NCBI GenBank assembly: GCA_031264605.1
Contig: JAISDQ010000249.1
Coordinates: 1 to 6,948 of the forward strand
Length of the DNA stretch: 6,948 nucleotides
Source of the DNA: Synergistaceae bacterium
GTDB lineage: Bacteria > Synergistota > Synergistia > Synergistales > Synergistaceae
Reading direction: 5' to 3'
A program made the translations under genes and the position numbers. How positions within the stretch are numbered: position 1 is the stretch's first letter; every line of letters begins with the position of its first letter. Shown here piece after piece: positions 1 to 6,214 of the stretch. The notes under the pieces are model-generated. The model was not told where the DNA came from, did not search any database, and was given only the letters and a program-made list of their open reading frames with translations.

Positions 1-384
1 TGCGGCATTGTCTGTCCCACCGGAGCGATACAGCGCCTCGGCGTCGACGAAAAACACCGCACGCGCGTGGGAGTTTCGAGCCTCGACTTTACGAAATGCG
101 TGGTCAAAACCAAGGGCGAGTCGTGCGGCGCCTGCTCCGAGGTCTGTCCCACGAGGGCTGTGAGAATGGTCCCTTATCTGGAAACGGACACGGCGGGGTT
201 GACAAAACCCGAATTTGACGAAGATTACTGCATAGGCTGTGGAGCGTGTCTTGCGGTATGTCCGGCGGTTCCGAAAGCGTTCAGGCTTCGCGGCGTGGGC
301 GTGCAGATTCTGACGCCGGGGATACGGCCCACAGAGGAAGAGGGGTATCCCGCGCTCCCCTCGCCAGACGATTTTCCATTCTAG
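1..384 (+). CDS. 4Fe-4S polyferredoxin, MauM/NapG-like (5' partial)
   Basis: The reading frame is open from base 1, so the N-terminus lies outside the window; 127 residues are visible. Cysteines fall in ferredoxin patterns. Residues 1 and 5 are the last two of one cluster motif (CGIVCP). Residues 33, 42, 45 and 49 form a spaced motif ending CGACSEVCP, and residues 77, 80, 83 and 87 form a classic CxxCxxCxxxCP. The widely spaced middle motif is typical of MauM/NapG-type ferredoxins, which carry electrons between quinol-linked membrane proteins and periplasmic reductases and are often Tat-exported. A Tat signal cannot be checked because the start is missing. The stop codon overlaps the Shine-Dalgarno of tatA, so the two are probably co-transcribed and perhaps coupled. 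The exact electron donor and acceptor are unknown, and another polyferredoxin subfamily is possible. Confidence 0.85.
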   Translation, partial: CGIVCPTGAIQRLGVDEKHRTRVGVSSLDFTKCVVKTKGESCGACSEVCPTRAVRMVPYLETDTAGLTKPEFDEDYCIGCGACLAVCPAVPKAFRLRGVGVQILTPGIRPTEEEGYPALPSPDDFPF

Positions 385-388
385 GAGG
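383..388 (+). promoter_or_regulatory. Ribosome binding site of tatA
   Basis: A perfect AGGAGG, 7 nt before the ATG at 396. It shares two bases with the TAG stop of the ferredoxin gene (382-384). This fixes the tatA start and favours translational re-initiation from the upstream gene. Confidence 0.85.
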
Positions 389-395
389 GATTGGG

Positions 396-581
396 ATGAA
401 CCTTGGAATAGGTGAAATAGCGTTATTGATAGTTTTGGCTCTCGTCCTTTTCGGCGCGAAACGCCTTCCCGAAGTCGGCAAAGCGGCCGGCACAGCTATC
501 AGGGAATTCAAATCCGCGCTGAACGGAACGGGCAGTGACGGCCCGGACGATAGCGACGCGAAAAAAAATTCCGGCGAATGA
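396..581 (+). CDS. tatA: Sec-independent protein translocase TatA
   Basis: A 61-residue pore-forming subunit of the twin-arginine translocase, which moves folded proteins across the cytoplasmic membrane. It shows the full family layout: a short N-terminus, one transmembrane helix (residues about 5-19), the invariant FG hinge at 19-20 followed by AKRLPEVGKAAG, an amphipathic helix to about residue 42, and an acidic, flexible tail. The ATG at 396 is chosen over the upstream in-frame ATG at 246 because an AGGAGG site lies at 383-388 with 7-nt spacing and because the TatA fold begins exactly there. The upstream extension only overlaps the ferredoxin in another frame. TatC follows 67 nt downstream. 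No tatB is seen, so this is probably a TatAC-type minimal system in which TatA also does the TatB job (inference). Confidence 0.95.
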   Translation: MNLGIGEIALLIVLALVLFGAKRLPEVGKAAGTAIREFKSALNGTGSDGPDDSDAKKNSGE

Positions 582-648
582 CGGAGTTTCGGTACTTCGG
601 GCGGTAATTTTAAAAAACGCGCGAATGCCCCAAAAGGATAGGTAAGCC

Positions 649-1374
649 TTGCCGGACGGAGACTCGGGCAGCGAGTGGACTGAACACCTCGACGAACTCA
701 GGCGGCGCATAATAACAGTCCTCGTTATTTTTGCGATCGCGTCTGGCGTGGCTTTCTGGCGTTCCGAGGCGATCGTCTTTTTTTTGATGAATCCGGTATC
801 GAGGCTGGGCCTGAAACTCTACACGTTCGCGCCGACCGAAAAATTTTTGACGTATCTTGAAATTTCGATCTGGACGGGCGTCGTAATCGCTCTTCCGTTC
901 GCGATGCTTCAAATCGGCGTTTTTATCTGGCCGGGACTCCGAGATAAAGAACGCGCGTACGCCGCCGCCGCGCTGTCCGTAATTCCGGTTCTCTTTGCGG
1001 GAGGTTCCGCCTTGGCGTATTTATACCTATCCCCCATCGTCATGAGATTTTTTCTCTCCTTCGCCGGCAACGATTCGGTGGACTCCCTCTGGGGACTGCG
1101 CGAGTACCTCAAAATTCTGTTCGACATAATGCTCGCCTCAGGACTCGTCTTCCAAACGCCGCTCGTGATGCTGTCATTATTCGCCGCCGGCGTGACTACT
1201 CCGCAAAAAGTCTCGCGCTTCAGGCCCCATATCGCGCTCGTGATATTTTTCATTGCCGGCGTTTTGACTCCCCCGGATGTGATATCCCAGCTTGCCCTCG
1301 GGATCCCCCTGTATTTATTGTTTGAACTCTCCCTCCTTCTCGGACGGCTGATAAGGCGTAAACCAAAGGATTAA
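649..1374 (+). CDS. tatC: Sec-independent protein translocase TatC
   Basis: The receptor subunit of the twin-arginine translocase, a six-helix membrane protein that reads the RR signal peptide. At 241 residues it is of normal length. Family marks are in order: HLDELRRR at 13-20 (cytoplasmic N-terminus), FAPTEKF at 60-66 (first periplasmic loop), FIWPGLRDKER at 92-102 with Glu101 at the signal-peptide-binding glutamate position, GLVFQTP at 165-171, and LTPPDVISQ at 206-214 before the last helices. The fourth-helix position that is Glu in E. coli (FE.P) is Gln169 here, a variant I believe also occurs in other TatC proteins. The start is TTG: an in-frame ATG at 625 is closed by TAA at 643, and an AAGGA site lies 10 nt before the TTG. 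The positively charged tail is RRKPKD. Confidence 0.96.
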   Translation: MPDGDSGSEWTEHLDELRRRIITVLVIFAIASGVAFWRSEAIVFFLMNPVSRLGLKLYTFAPTEKFLTYLEISIWTGVVIALPFAMLQIGVFIWPGLRDKERAYAAAALSVIPVLFAGGSALAYLYLSPIVMRFFLSFAGNDSVDSLWGLREYLKILFDIMLASGLVFQTPLVMLSLFAAGVTTPQKVSRFRPHIALVIFFIAGVLTPPDVISQLALGIPLYLLFELSLLLGRLIRRKPKD

Positions 1375-1608
1375 AGAAATTTGCGTCTTATATTAAGAAA
1401 ACCTCTTTCAGAGAGAAATGATATTGTACTATATCATCAAAATCATCATTTACAAAAAAATCGTAACTATTCAGTAGTGTTTCAGAAAAGCGGCATGACA
1501 ACACCGTATAGATACCCACGCGGAAGAATTCGGCGTGAAAAAACTATTTGGAAGGCGATCTCCAGGCCGTTTAAGAGCCTAGACGATCTCTGACACGCCC
1601 ACTGTTTT
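1375..1608. other. AT-rich convergent intergenic region, no convincing gene
   Basis: This stretch lies between the stops of tatC (+) and the GLUG gene (-). Its first 120 bases are markedly AT-rich and contain small AT-rich inverted repeats: TCTTA/TAAGA at 1386-1398 and ATGATAT/ATATCAT at 1418-1437. No GC-rich stem followed by a T-run is seen. The T-run at 1604-1610 has no good stem before it. A 70-codon TTG-started frame at 1381-1593 has no Shine-Dalgarno and no recognisable protein character, so I do not call it. Confidence 0.6.
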
Positions 1609-3048
1609 TTATTCTAACGTGATGGCTGACGGCCGTGATTCTCTAAACTCGTAATCCTCTCTCACGCCAATGATTTGCCCCACAAACTCGCCAGTCCCCG
1701 TAATCTTCCCGGTGGCCTGGCAATTTAATATTTTACTCTCGCTTTTATAAACAGAAACCGACCCGACCAAACCGCCTGTTACGTCGTTTCCCTCAACATT
1801 TCCGCTGGCCGTACAATTAAATATTTCCGTGCCGATATTGGCAAAGCCAACGAGCCCTCCGACGCTAACGATATATACAGCACCCTTAATATGTGCTTTG
1901 ACATTGCCTTTTGCGGCACAATCTTCTACCGTACCCGAAAAGAGAAAACCGACAAGACCACCATAATTATATGACCCGCCAACGATTCGCTCCGCATCGC
2001 CATATTCCGCGCCGACGCCATCAATATCGACACTTCCGCTTGCGGTACATTTCAACACCCAACCACCACCACCAGTAGAACCGATTAATCCACCGGCACT
2101 CTGAGAGGTATTGCTTTTAACATTACCAGTCGCCGCGCAATTGAATATATCGCCGTAATCGTCCGTTCCCACGAGCCCGCCGAGATCACCTGTCCCCTTG
2201 ATATTGCCGCTGGCATGACAATTTGAAATTATGCCGCTGACCAAATTCATGCCATAATTTCCATTTACGGCGACAAGACCGCCGGCTGTAGTCGGAGAAA
2301 TAATATCAACCTTGGCCGAGCAATCCAAAATCTTTCCGGTGTTATAACCGACAAGCCCGCCAACACCATCTGAGGTATTGCTCGGACAGAAATAAGCATT
2401 GTCAATGTTTATGCTGCCACTGACAGAGCAATTTAATATCCAGCCGCGACCGTTATATCCCGCCAATATTCCTCCATTAAAGTCAAACGAAACGTCACTA
2501 AAGGGTTTATTTGTGATATCTACCTTAGCATCCTTAATCTCTAAGTTAGAAATTCGAGCATGTTTCCCGATTCCTCCAAAAAGGCCAATTAGGACAGAGC
2601 CATAGTCCCGTCCGCGTATTCTCGAAATGACGATATATTTTGAACGGTCATTTATCCGCAGATTAGTAATTTTATTGTTGTTCCCGTCAAAATAGCCCAT
2701 AAACAGGTTTGAATCTTCGTCGTGCCAACCAGTAAGACCGATAGGCGTCCATGCATGTCCCCCTAAGTCGATGTCGGCGATGAGTTTGAAATATTTTCCC
2801 TGATAACCGTTATCCTTGTTCGAGTTTACCTGCTGTGCTAAAAAAGCCAGTTGCGCCCCGGTCTTGATTTGGAACGGATCGTTTTTTGAGCCGTCGCCGC
2901 CCTCGAATGACGAAGCGATATCGCCGTCCCAAAAATCGTCGGCGTCAATTTTGAGCGAAGCGCTTGATACTTCGGGGTAAAATTCTCCCAAAAGTATCGC
3001 CGAGAATATCACAATCGAAATTTTGAACATCAGGCGAACTGAATACAC
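1609..3048 (-). CDS. Secreted GLUG-repeat protein
   Basis: A 479-residue predicted exported protein. Residues 1-31 look like a Sec signal peptide: basic Arg5 and Lys9, hydrophobic 10-24, and a possible cleavage after SSA at 28-30. Residues about 49-130 match the usual head of GLUG proteins (G-D-G-S-x-x-D-P-F-Q-I, AQLAFLAQQVN, YFKLIADIDLGG, W-T-P-I-G, FDGNNNKITNL). Eight GLUG-type repeats follow, beginning near residues 192, 230, 256, 290, 319, 363, 397 and 425, of the form GGLVG...(I/V)..C.A.G.(V/I). This probably folds as a beta-solenoid. Each repeat has one Cys at the same place (207, 243, 277, 304, 334, 377, 412, 443). Such proteins act as surface adhesins or passengers; no anchor, peptidase or autotransporter domain is visible, so the function is open. 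GTG at 3048 is chosen for its Shine-Dalgarno; ATG at 3030 is an alternative. The gene is AT-richer than its neighbours, suggesting transfer. Confidence 0.88.
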   Translation of the reverse strand: MYSVRLMFKISIVIFSAILLGEFYPEVSSASLKIDADDFWDGDIASSFEGGDGSKNDPFQIKTGAQLAFLAQQVNSNKDNGYQGKYFKLIADIDLGGHAWTPIGLTGWHDEDSNLFMGYFDGNNNKITNLRINDRSKYIVISRIRGRDYGSVLIGLFGGIGKHARISNLEIKDAKVDITNKPFSDVSFDFNGGILAGYNGRGWILNCSVSGSINIDNAYFCPSNTSDGVGGLVGYNTGKILDCSAKVDIISPTTAGGLVAVNGNYGMNLVSGIISNCHASGNIKGTGDLGGLVGTDDYGDIFNCAATGNVKSNTSQSAGGLIGSTGGGGWVLKCTASGSVDIDGVGAEYGDAERIVGGSYNYGGLVGFLFSGTVEDCAAKGNVKAHIKGAVYIVSVGGLVGFANIGTEIFNCTASGNVEGNDVTGGLVGSVSVYKSESKILNCQATGKITGTGEFVGQIIGVREDYEFRESRPSAITLE

Positions 3049-3056
3049 GCGAAAAA

Positions 3057-3062
3057 CCTCCT
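3057..3062 (-). promoter_or_regulatory. Ribosome binding site of the GLUG gene
   Basis: A perfect AGGAGG on the minus strand, 8 nt before GTG 3048. This supports the GTG start over the internal ATG at 3030, which would remove the basic n-region. Confidence 0.8.
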
Positions 3063-3083
3063 GTGCCGCATTTTGGTTACCTT

Positions 3084-3092
3084 ATTGTACCA
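3084..3092 (-). promoter_or_regulatory. Extended -10 promoter for the GLUG gene
   Basis: The minus strand reads TGGTACAAT, an extended -10 (TGn plus TACAAT at 3089-3084). No good -35 is present 16-18 nt upstream, as is usual for extended -10 promoters. Transcription would begin near 3077, leaving a leader of about 30 nt that contains the AGGAGG. It implies the gene is transcribed on its own, separately from the glycosylase remnant upstream. Confidence 0.5.
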
Positions 3093-3108
3093 TCTCGAAC
3101 ATTTGATC

Positions 3109-3310
3109 CGCCTGTAAATAGGCGTATTGAGCGCCTTTCATGTTTCAGCGGTCATTTCCACTTTACCGGCTTTGCCGCGCAATTTTTCGTTTCCGGGACA
3201 CAACCCTTAAAACCACAGAGGCCAGGGCTGGCAAAATGTGCCGGAGCAACGGCGTGAAAATAAAGCGCAGCGGAATGACTCAGCCGTTGCGCAGCCAGCC
3301 GTCTACTGGC
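3109..3310. repeat. Palindrome-rich segment replacing the glycosylase 3' half
   Basis: Several short inverted repeats are packed here: CGCCT/AGGCG at 3109-3124 (6-nt loop), CGGC/GCCG at 3167-3177, GCCAG-GG-CTGGC at 3221-3232, GCAACGGC (3246-3253) with GCCGTTGC (3283-3290), and GCCAG (3294-3298) with CTGGC (3306-3310). The minus-strand frame that runs through it is continuous with the glycosylase start but does not look like protein of that family. It may be a dispersed intergenic repeat or a mobile-element scar; no transposase or clear target duplication is seen. Confidence 0.45.
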
Positions 3311-3775
3311 GGCGAAGCATAAACATTTGTATAACAATGACATTAACGCCAATGCTACACTGGGTCCCCATGTCGTTTTGTCCGCTAATTTTGCCAAAGC
3401 GGCGCATACATCCGCGTCCGGCATTCCGCTGAGCGCCGCTATATCCAAACCGCCGTCCACGACCTTTTCCGCTATGCTTCGGATATATCCCGCCTTTTTG
3501 AAAGTTATGCCGCAGCTCTGCAATCTCTCTTCCGTTGAAACCGCGAGCGTTTCGGGGGAAATGGCGCCGAACTCGGCCCGCATACGGTTCCAAATCGTAA
3601 TATGAGCTTTAGTGGAAATTTGCTGCCCGACAATGGAATTGACAAGGGCCGAAAACAGGTCGGGATTGACTTCCCGCCTCACGGTTCCGATGCGGTCGAT
3701 AGCCTTCCCCAATGTTTTATCCCTGCTTTTCAGATAGTTTATTTCATTGTCTCCGTAACTGAACGTCTCCATCAT
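3152..3775 (-). pseudogene. DNA-3-methyladenine glycosylase (AlkA-like, HhH-GPD) with replaced C-terminal half
   Basis: Intact relatives excise alkylated bases such as 3-methyladenine. Residues 1-130 fit the family well: FSYGDNEINYLKSRDK near the start, IDRIG, then PDLFSALVNSIVGQQISTKAH at 39-58, and SCGITFKKAGYIRSIA at 87-102. After AALAKL (about residue 130, base 3386) family similarity stops. The helix-hairpin-helix (normally LxGIGxWTAE), the catalytic Asp segment (WGDLAIRRG-like) and the C-terminal helices are absent from all minus-strand frames. In their place are 77 residues of Cys-, Ala- and His-rich sequence encoded by palindrome-rich DNA. The total length (207) is close to normal by coincidence. 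The start at 3775 has GGAGGA 5 nt upstream; a second ATG follows directly. The product can hardly be an active glycosylase. An assembly artefact is possible but not suggested by anything seen. Confidence 0.8.
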
Positions 3776-3900
3776 GTCTTTCCTCCGCGGAGAACTATAT
3801 CACCTTCGCTCAACCGGAACCGCGGCGCGTGTCGCCAAAAATACAGCGGAGAGTGCTGGCCGATATATGAGTAATCATTTGCGGAGGCTCTGATAATCAT
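3772..3900 (-). CDS. Candidate small ORF (42 aa) overlapping the glycosylase start
   Basis: An ATG at 3900 opens 42 codons ending in TGA that overlaps the glycosylase ATG as ATGA (3772-3775), a common coupling geometry. An in-frame TAA lies just upstream, so this is the longest version. The product is basic and aromatic, includes YIGQHSPLYFW, and ends LSEGDIVLRGGKT; I recognise no family. Its residues 4-17 (R-A-S-A-N-D-Y-S-Y-I-G-Q-H-S) recur as R-V-S-T-N-N-Y-L-Y-I-G-Q-H-S in plus-strand DNA at about 4028-4069, the other arm of an inverted repeat. Against it: AAAGG lies immediately before the ATG with no spacing, and differences between the two copies are spread over all codon positions, so a non-coding repeat explains the match equally well. 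Confidence 0.3.
   Translation of the reverse strand: MIIRASANDYSYIGQHSPLYFWRHAPRFRLSEGDIVLRGGKT
3849..3892 (+). repeat. Inverted repeat, left arm (pairs with 4027-4070)
   Basis: The reverse complement of this 44-nt segment aligns without gaps to 4027-4070, with 35 identities. The best block is the outer 20 nt (3849-3868 against 4051-4070), with 19 of 20 matching. All nine differences are transitions. The arm lies within the candidate 42-aa ORF upstream of the glycosylase remnant. Confidence 0.85.
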
Positions 3901-3931
3901 CCTTTGCGCGATTTACCGCGTCCGAAAAGAT

Positions 3932-3977
3932 AAGAGTTTGCGGATTCGCCCGATCCCGAACGAATCCGCAAACTCTT
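3932..3977 (-). terminator. Perfect 17-bp hairpin, probable terminator of the AAA+ gene
   Basis: The left arm 3932-3948 and right arm 3961-3977 are perfect reverse complements with a 12-nt loop. Read on the minus strand the stem is followed by ATCTTTTC, a modest T-rich tail, about 100 nt after the AAA+ stop codon, so termination of that gene is the simplest reading. The plus strand has no T-run after the stem. A flanking pair AGATAAG (3928-3934) and CTTATCT (3994-4000) offers an alternative outer pairing. The hairpin also lies inside the large inverted repeat 3849-4070, so it may belong to that element. Confidence 0.6.
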
Positions 3978-4026
3978 GAAATTGTCGGTTTGTCTTATCT
4001 AAGCCCGTTTGCTTTCAGGTATTCCA

Positions 4027-4070
4027 CAGGGTCTCTACAAATAATTATCTATATATCGGTCAGCACTCTC
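4027..4070 (+). repeat. Inverted repeat, right arm (pairs with 3849-3892)
   Basis: This is the partner of the arm at 3849-3892. It starts 8 nt beyond the AAA+ stop codon, so it is in that gene's 3' UTR. As plus-strand RNA the two arms would give 35 Watson-Crick pairs, 6 G-U pairs and 3 mismatches over 44 positions; as minus-strand RNA only 3 of the 9 differences are wobbles. Between the arms are 134 nt with the perfect hairpin. Confidence 0.85.
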
Positions 4071-4078
4071 GATTTCTT

Positions 4079-6208
4079 TTACGCCGCGAAGCCTATCGTA
4101 ACTATCGACGGTTTTGGGGTTGACAGTTGTTCGAAGTCGCAGGGCAGCAGCGTCCGAACATCGTCGTCGGTGACTTCGGCGGTGTCGGAGGTAACCAGCC
4201 TGTCGGCCTGGTTCATCTTGGCTTTCTCGAAAATGTTGCGGACGAAGCGCCCGTTGCCGAAGTCGTTATTTCTGACGGCCGACTCGAATACCGGCAAAAC
4301 GCGCTCACGAACGCCGGGAGTAAGCGACATCTCCTTCTCGCGAACCATGAACTCGAGAATTTCGTAAAGCTCGTCGGGCGAATAGTCCGCGAACGGCACG
4401 TGATACGCGATACGGCTCCGCAAGCCCGGGTTTGTGTCGAGAAAATGCTCCATCTTGTCTGGGTAGCCGGCGAATATCACTGCCATATCTTTTCGGTTGT
4501 TCTCCATCTCCTGAACGATCGTGTTTATGGCTTCGTCGCCGAAGCTGCCGGGGCGGTCGTCCACCAGCGAGTAAGCTTCATCTATGAAGAGGACTGAACC
4601 CCGCGCTTCGCGGAATTTCGTCCTGACTATTTTTGCCGTCCAGCCGACATATCTTCCCACCAGGTCGCTCCGCCCGACTTCGACGAGGTCTCCGCGCGAG
4701 AGCAGGCCGTTTTCTTTCATTATCCGCGCGAAAAGCCGCGCTACTGTAGTCTTGGCGCTGCCGGGATTGCCGGTGAATATCATGTGCATCGCGGCGTCGT
4801 CGGACCGCATTCCCCGGTCGCGGAAAATTTTCTGCGCCTTGTAGTAATTCACCGCTTTTTTGATCACGGTTTTGGCTTCGTCAAGCCCGGTCATGGAGTC
4901 GAGTTCGGAGAAGCCGCTGCCCTTCGGTTTCTGTTTTATCGAGAGATAAGCGTCGCGCGCCAGCTCTCCGTACTGCGGATAAACTTTATCCTTCAGGGTC
5001 TTCGTGAACCAGCGATCGAAATTGGCGTCCAAGTCCGCGGCGAGGCAGCCTTTTTCGGCGTCTTTCACACACGCGTAAAGCGATCTGTTCGGGGCGATAT
5101 TGACAGCTTTCGCCGCGCCGCGGAGATACTCTTTCGCCGCTTCCCCGAACAGCGGCTCTTCCTGGATAGGTATGAAAGCGAGCCCGTCCAGGTGTTCGAG
5201 AAACATTTCCTGCACGGCGTCCGACGAACGCGGCAGACAGAGGACGGTGAGGACTTCGTTCCTGTATTTTTTCGCCGCTTTGCAAATGTCGTCCACATAG
5301 GCGATCCCCGGCGTGGCCATGTCGTCGTCGTCATCTTCGTCGGAAACGGCTGTTTTTTTCGCGTAGCCGACCGCGACGAGTCCGCCGAAATTGACGCGGT
5401 AGAACTGGTCGTAATTCTCGCTGCTTCTGCCGCTTCCTTCAGAAAGCTTTAAAAAACTGATCCTGCCGTTCTGTAAGCGGCCGTTGGCCCGCAGCGCGTC
5501 GAACAGCGTTTCCACTATCTTCATGCTGAGTTTGGGCGAGTCGCAGCGCACGACATAGTGAACCGGGTGCCCCTTCGTGACACGGCGCGCGGCGCCCTGA
5601 TAAATTCTTTCGATTTCGGGGCGCAGGGACGTTTCGCAAAAAATCTCACGCGACGCTTTGCACAGTGATTCCTTCGACGCGTGTTCTCCGCGGGGGGTGA
5701 TGTCGATATACTCGTCGAAGGAAAACCCGCGGCTCCGGTTTCCTATTACGCATTCGAGGCCGAGCAGTTCATAAGTGTCGTCGTCGTCCCTGAGATAATC
5801 ATTGGCGTAAGCGCAATGTATTAATTTGCCGGCATTTTTGATCGAGGTCTCTTCGGTTTTGAGTTTGGAATGTCTCATATTCAAAGCCGCGAGATATTTC
5901 CCGGCCAAAGCCTCCGCCTCGGCAATGCCGTCCGACGCTCCGAGCTTGAGTTCGCCGGCCGCGCCGAGGAGGACGACGCCCAATGTGAGCTTCTCTTTTC
6001 TTCTCGAAACTAAAAAGACAAACGATTTTTCCCCGAATTTTTTCCAGAATTGGTCGGTTTGCGCGACCACGGCGCGTTCGAGGCGCTCCTCGAGTTTTCT
6101 GCTTTCATCGTCTTTCTCGAATTCGTCTTTCCCTTCGGTATTTTCCGGCACGAACATGCGCCTGAAAGTTTTGGCGTCCATCTTTGTCGTTATCTCGAAG
6201 AATCTCAT
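4079..6208 (-). CDS. AAA+ ATPase, CbxX/SpoVK-like, with tandem AAA modules (first degenerate)
   Basis: A 709-residue cytoplasmic ATPase. The C-terminal module (about 435-680) is complete: GLDEAK at 441-446, Walker A GNPGSAKT at 480-487, Walker B SVLFIDEA at 538-545, sensor-1 region VIFAGYP at 577-583, arginine finger NPGLRSR at 593-599, and sensor-2 GNGRFVRN at 651-658. The Walker A has Ala where GTGK-type loops have Gly, a variant I recall in this group. Residues about 216-385 parallel it without catalytic residues: RCDSPKLSM replaces the P-loop, GLVAVGYA replaces Walker B, and a VLTVLCLP segment matches sensor 1, so this is a dead AAA module. Residues 1-210 are unassigned; an acidic run lies at 290-297. 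Relatives remodel partners such as Rubisco (CbbX), but the substrate here is unknown. ATG 6208 is chosen because GAGGGGG lies 6 nt upstream; the frame extends to 6379 but contains the promoter. Confidence 0.9.
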   Translation of the reverse strand: MRFFEITTKMDAKTFRRMFVPENTEGKDEFEKDDESRKLEERLERAVVAQTDQFWKKFGEKSFVFLVSRRKEKLTLGVVLLGAAGELKLGASDGIAEAEALAGKYLAALNMRHSKLKTEETSIKNAGKLIHCAYANDYLRDDDDTYELLGLECVIGNRSRGFSFDEYIDITPRGEHASKESLCKASREIFCETSLRPEIERIYQGAARRVTKGHPVHYVVRCDSPKLSMKIVETLFDALRANGRLQNGRISFLKLSEGSGRSSENYDQFYRVNFGGLVAVGYAKKTAVSDEDDDDDMATPGIAYVDDICKAAKKYRNEVLTVLCLPRSSDAVQEMFLEHLDGLAFIPIQEEPLFGEAAKEYLRGAAKAVNIAPNRSLYACVKDAEKGCLAADLDANFDRWFTKTLKDKVYPQYGELARDAYLSIKQKPKGSGFSELDSMTGLDEAKTVIKKAVNYYKAQKIFRDRGMRSDDAAMHMIFTGNPGSAKTTVARLFARIMKENGLLSRGDLVEVGRSDLVGRYVGWTAKIVRTKFREARGSVLFIDEAYSLVDDRPGSFGDEAINTIVQEMENNRKDMAVIFAGYPDKMEHFLDTNPGLRSRIAYHVPFADYSPDELYEILEFMVREKEMSLTPGVRERVLPVFESAVRNNDFGNGRFVRNIFEKAKMNQADRLVTSDTAEVTDDDVRTLLPCDFEQLSTPKPSIVTIGFAA

Positions 6209-6214
6209 AAGAAG

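Noticed and set aside
246..395. Upstream extension of tatA from ATG 246
   Set aside because: It overlaps the ferredoxin coding sequence in another frame, and the TatA domain begins exactly at 396 behind AGGAGG.
909..1253. Minus-strand frames opposite tatA and tatC (281-511, 423-710, 610-912, 909-1253)
   Set aside because: These are shadows of well-supported Tat genes, with no domain or start-site support.
1418..1437. AT-rich hairpin as a tatC terminator
   Set aside because: The stem is seven A/T-rich pairs with no following T-run, too weak to call an intrinsic terminator.
1381..1593. Plus-strand frame of 70 codons after tatC
   Set aside because: It has a TTG start without a ribosome binding site, AT-rich DNA with an odd composition and no recognisable domain.
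3063..3432. Overlapping plus-strand frames at 3063-3257, 3140-3322 and 3238-3432
   Set aside because: Three mutually overlapping short frames lie in palindrome-rich DNA without Shine-Dalgarno sites, so they are more likely repeat sequence than genes.
3841..4070. CRISPR array or tRNA gene in the inverted-repeat region
   Set aside because: There are only two arms in opposite orientation and no regular spacers, and no cloverleaf or CCA-type acceptor pattern was found.
4784..5452. Long plus-strand frame (222 codons) antisense to the AAA+ gene, with similar ones at 4127-4597 and 4584-4844
   Set aside because: These are products of GC-biased codon use in the real minus-strand gene. They have no ribosome binding sites and their residue make-up is not protein-like, while the minus strand carries clear AAA motifs.
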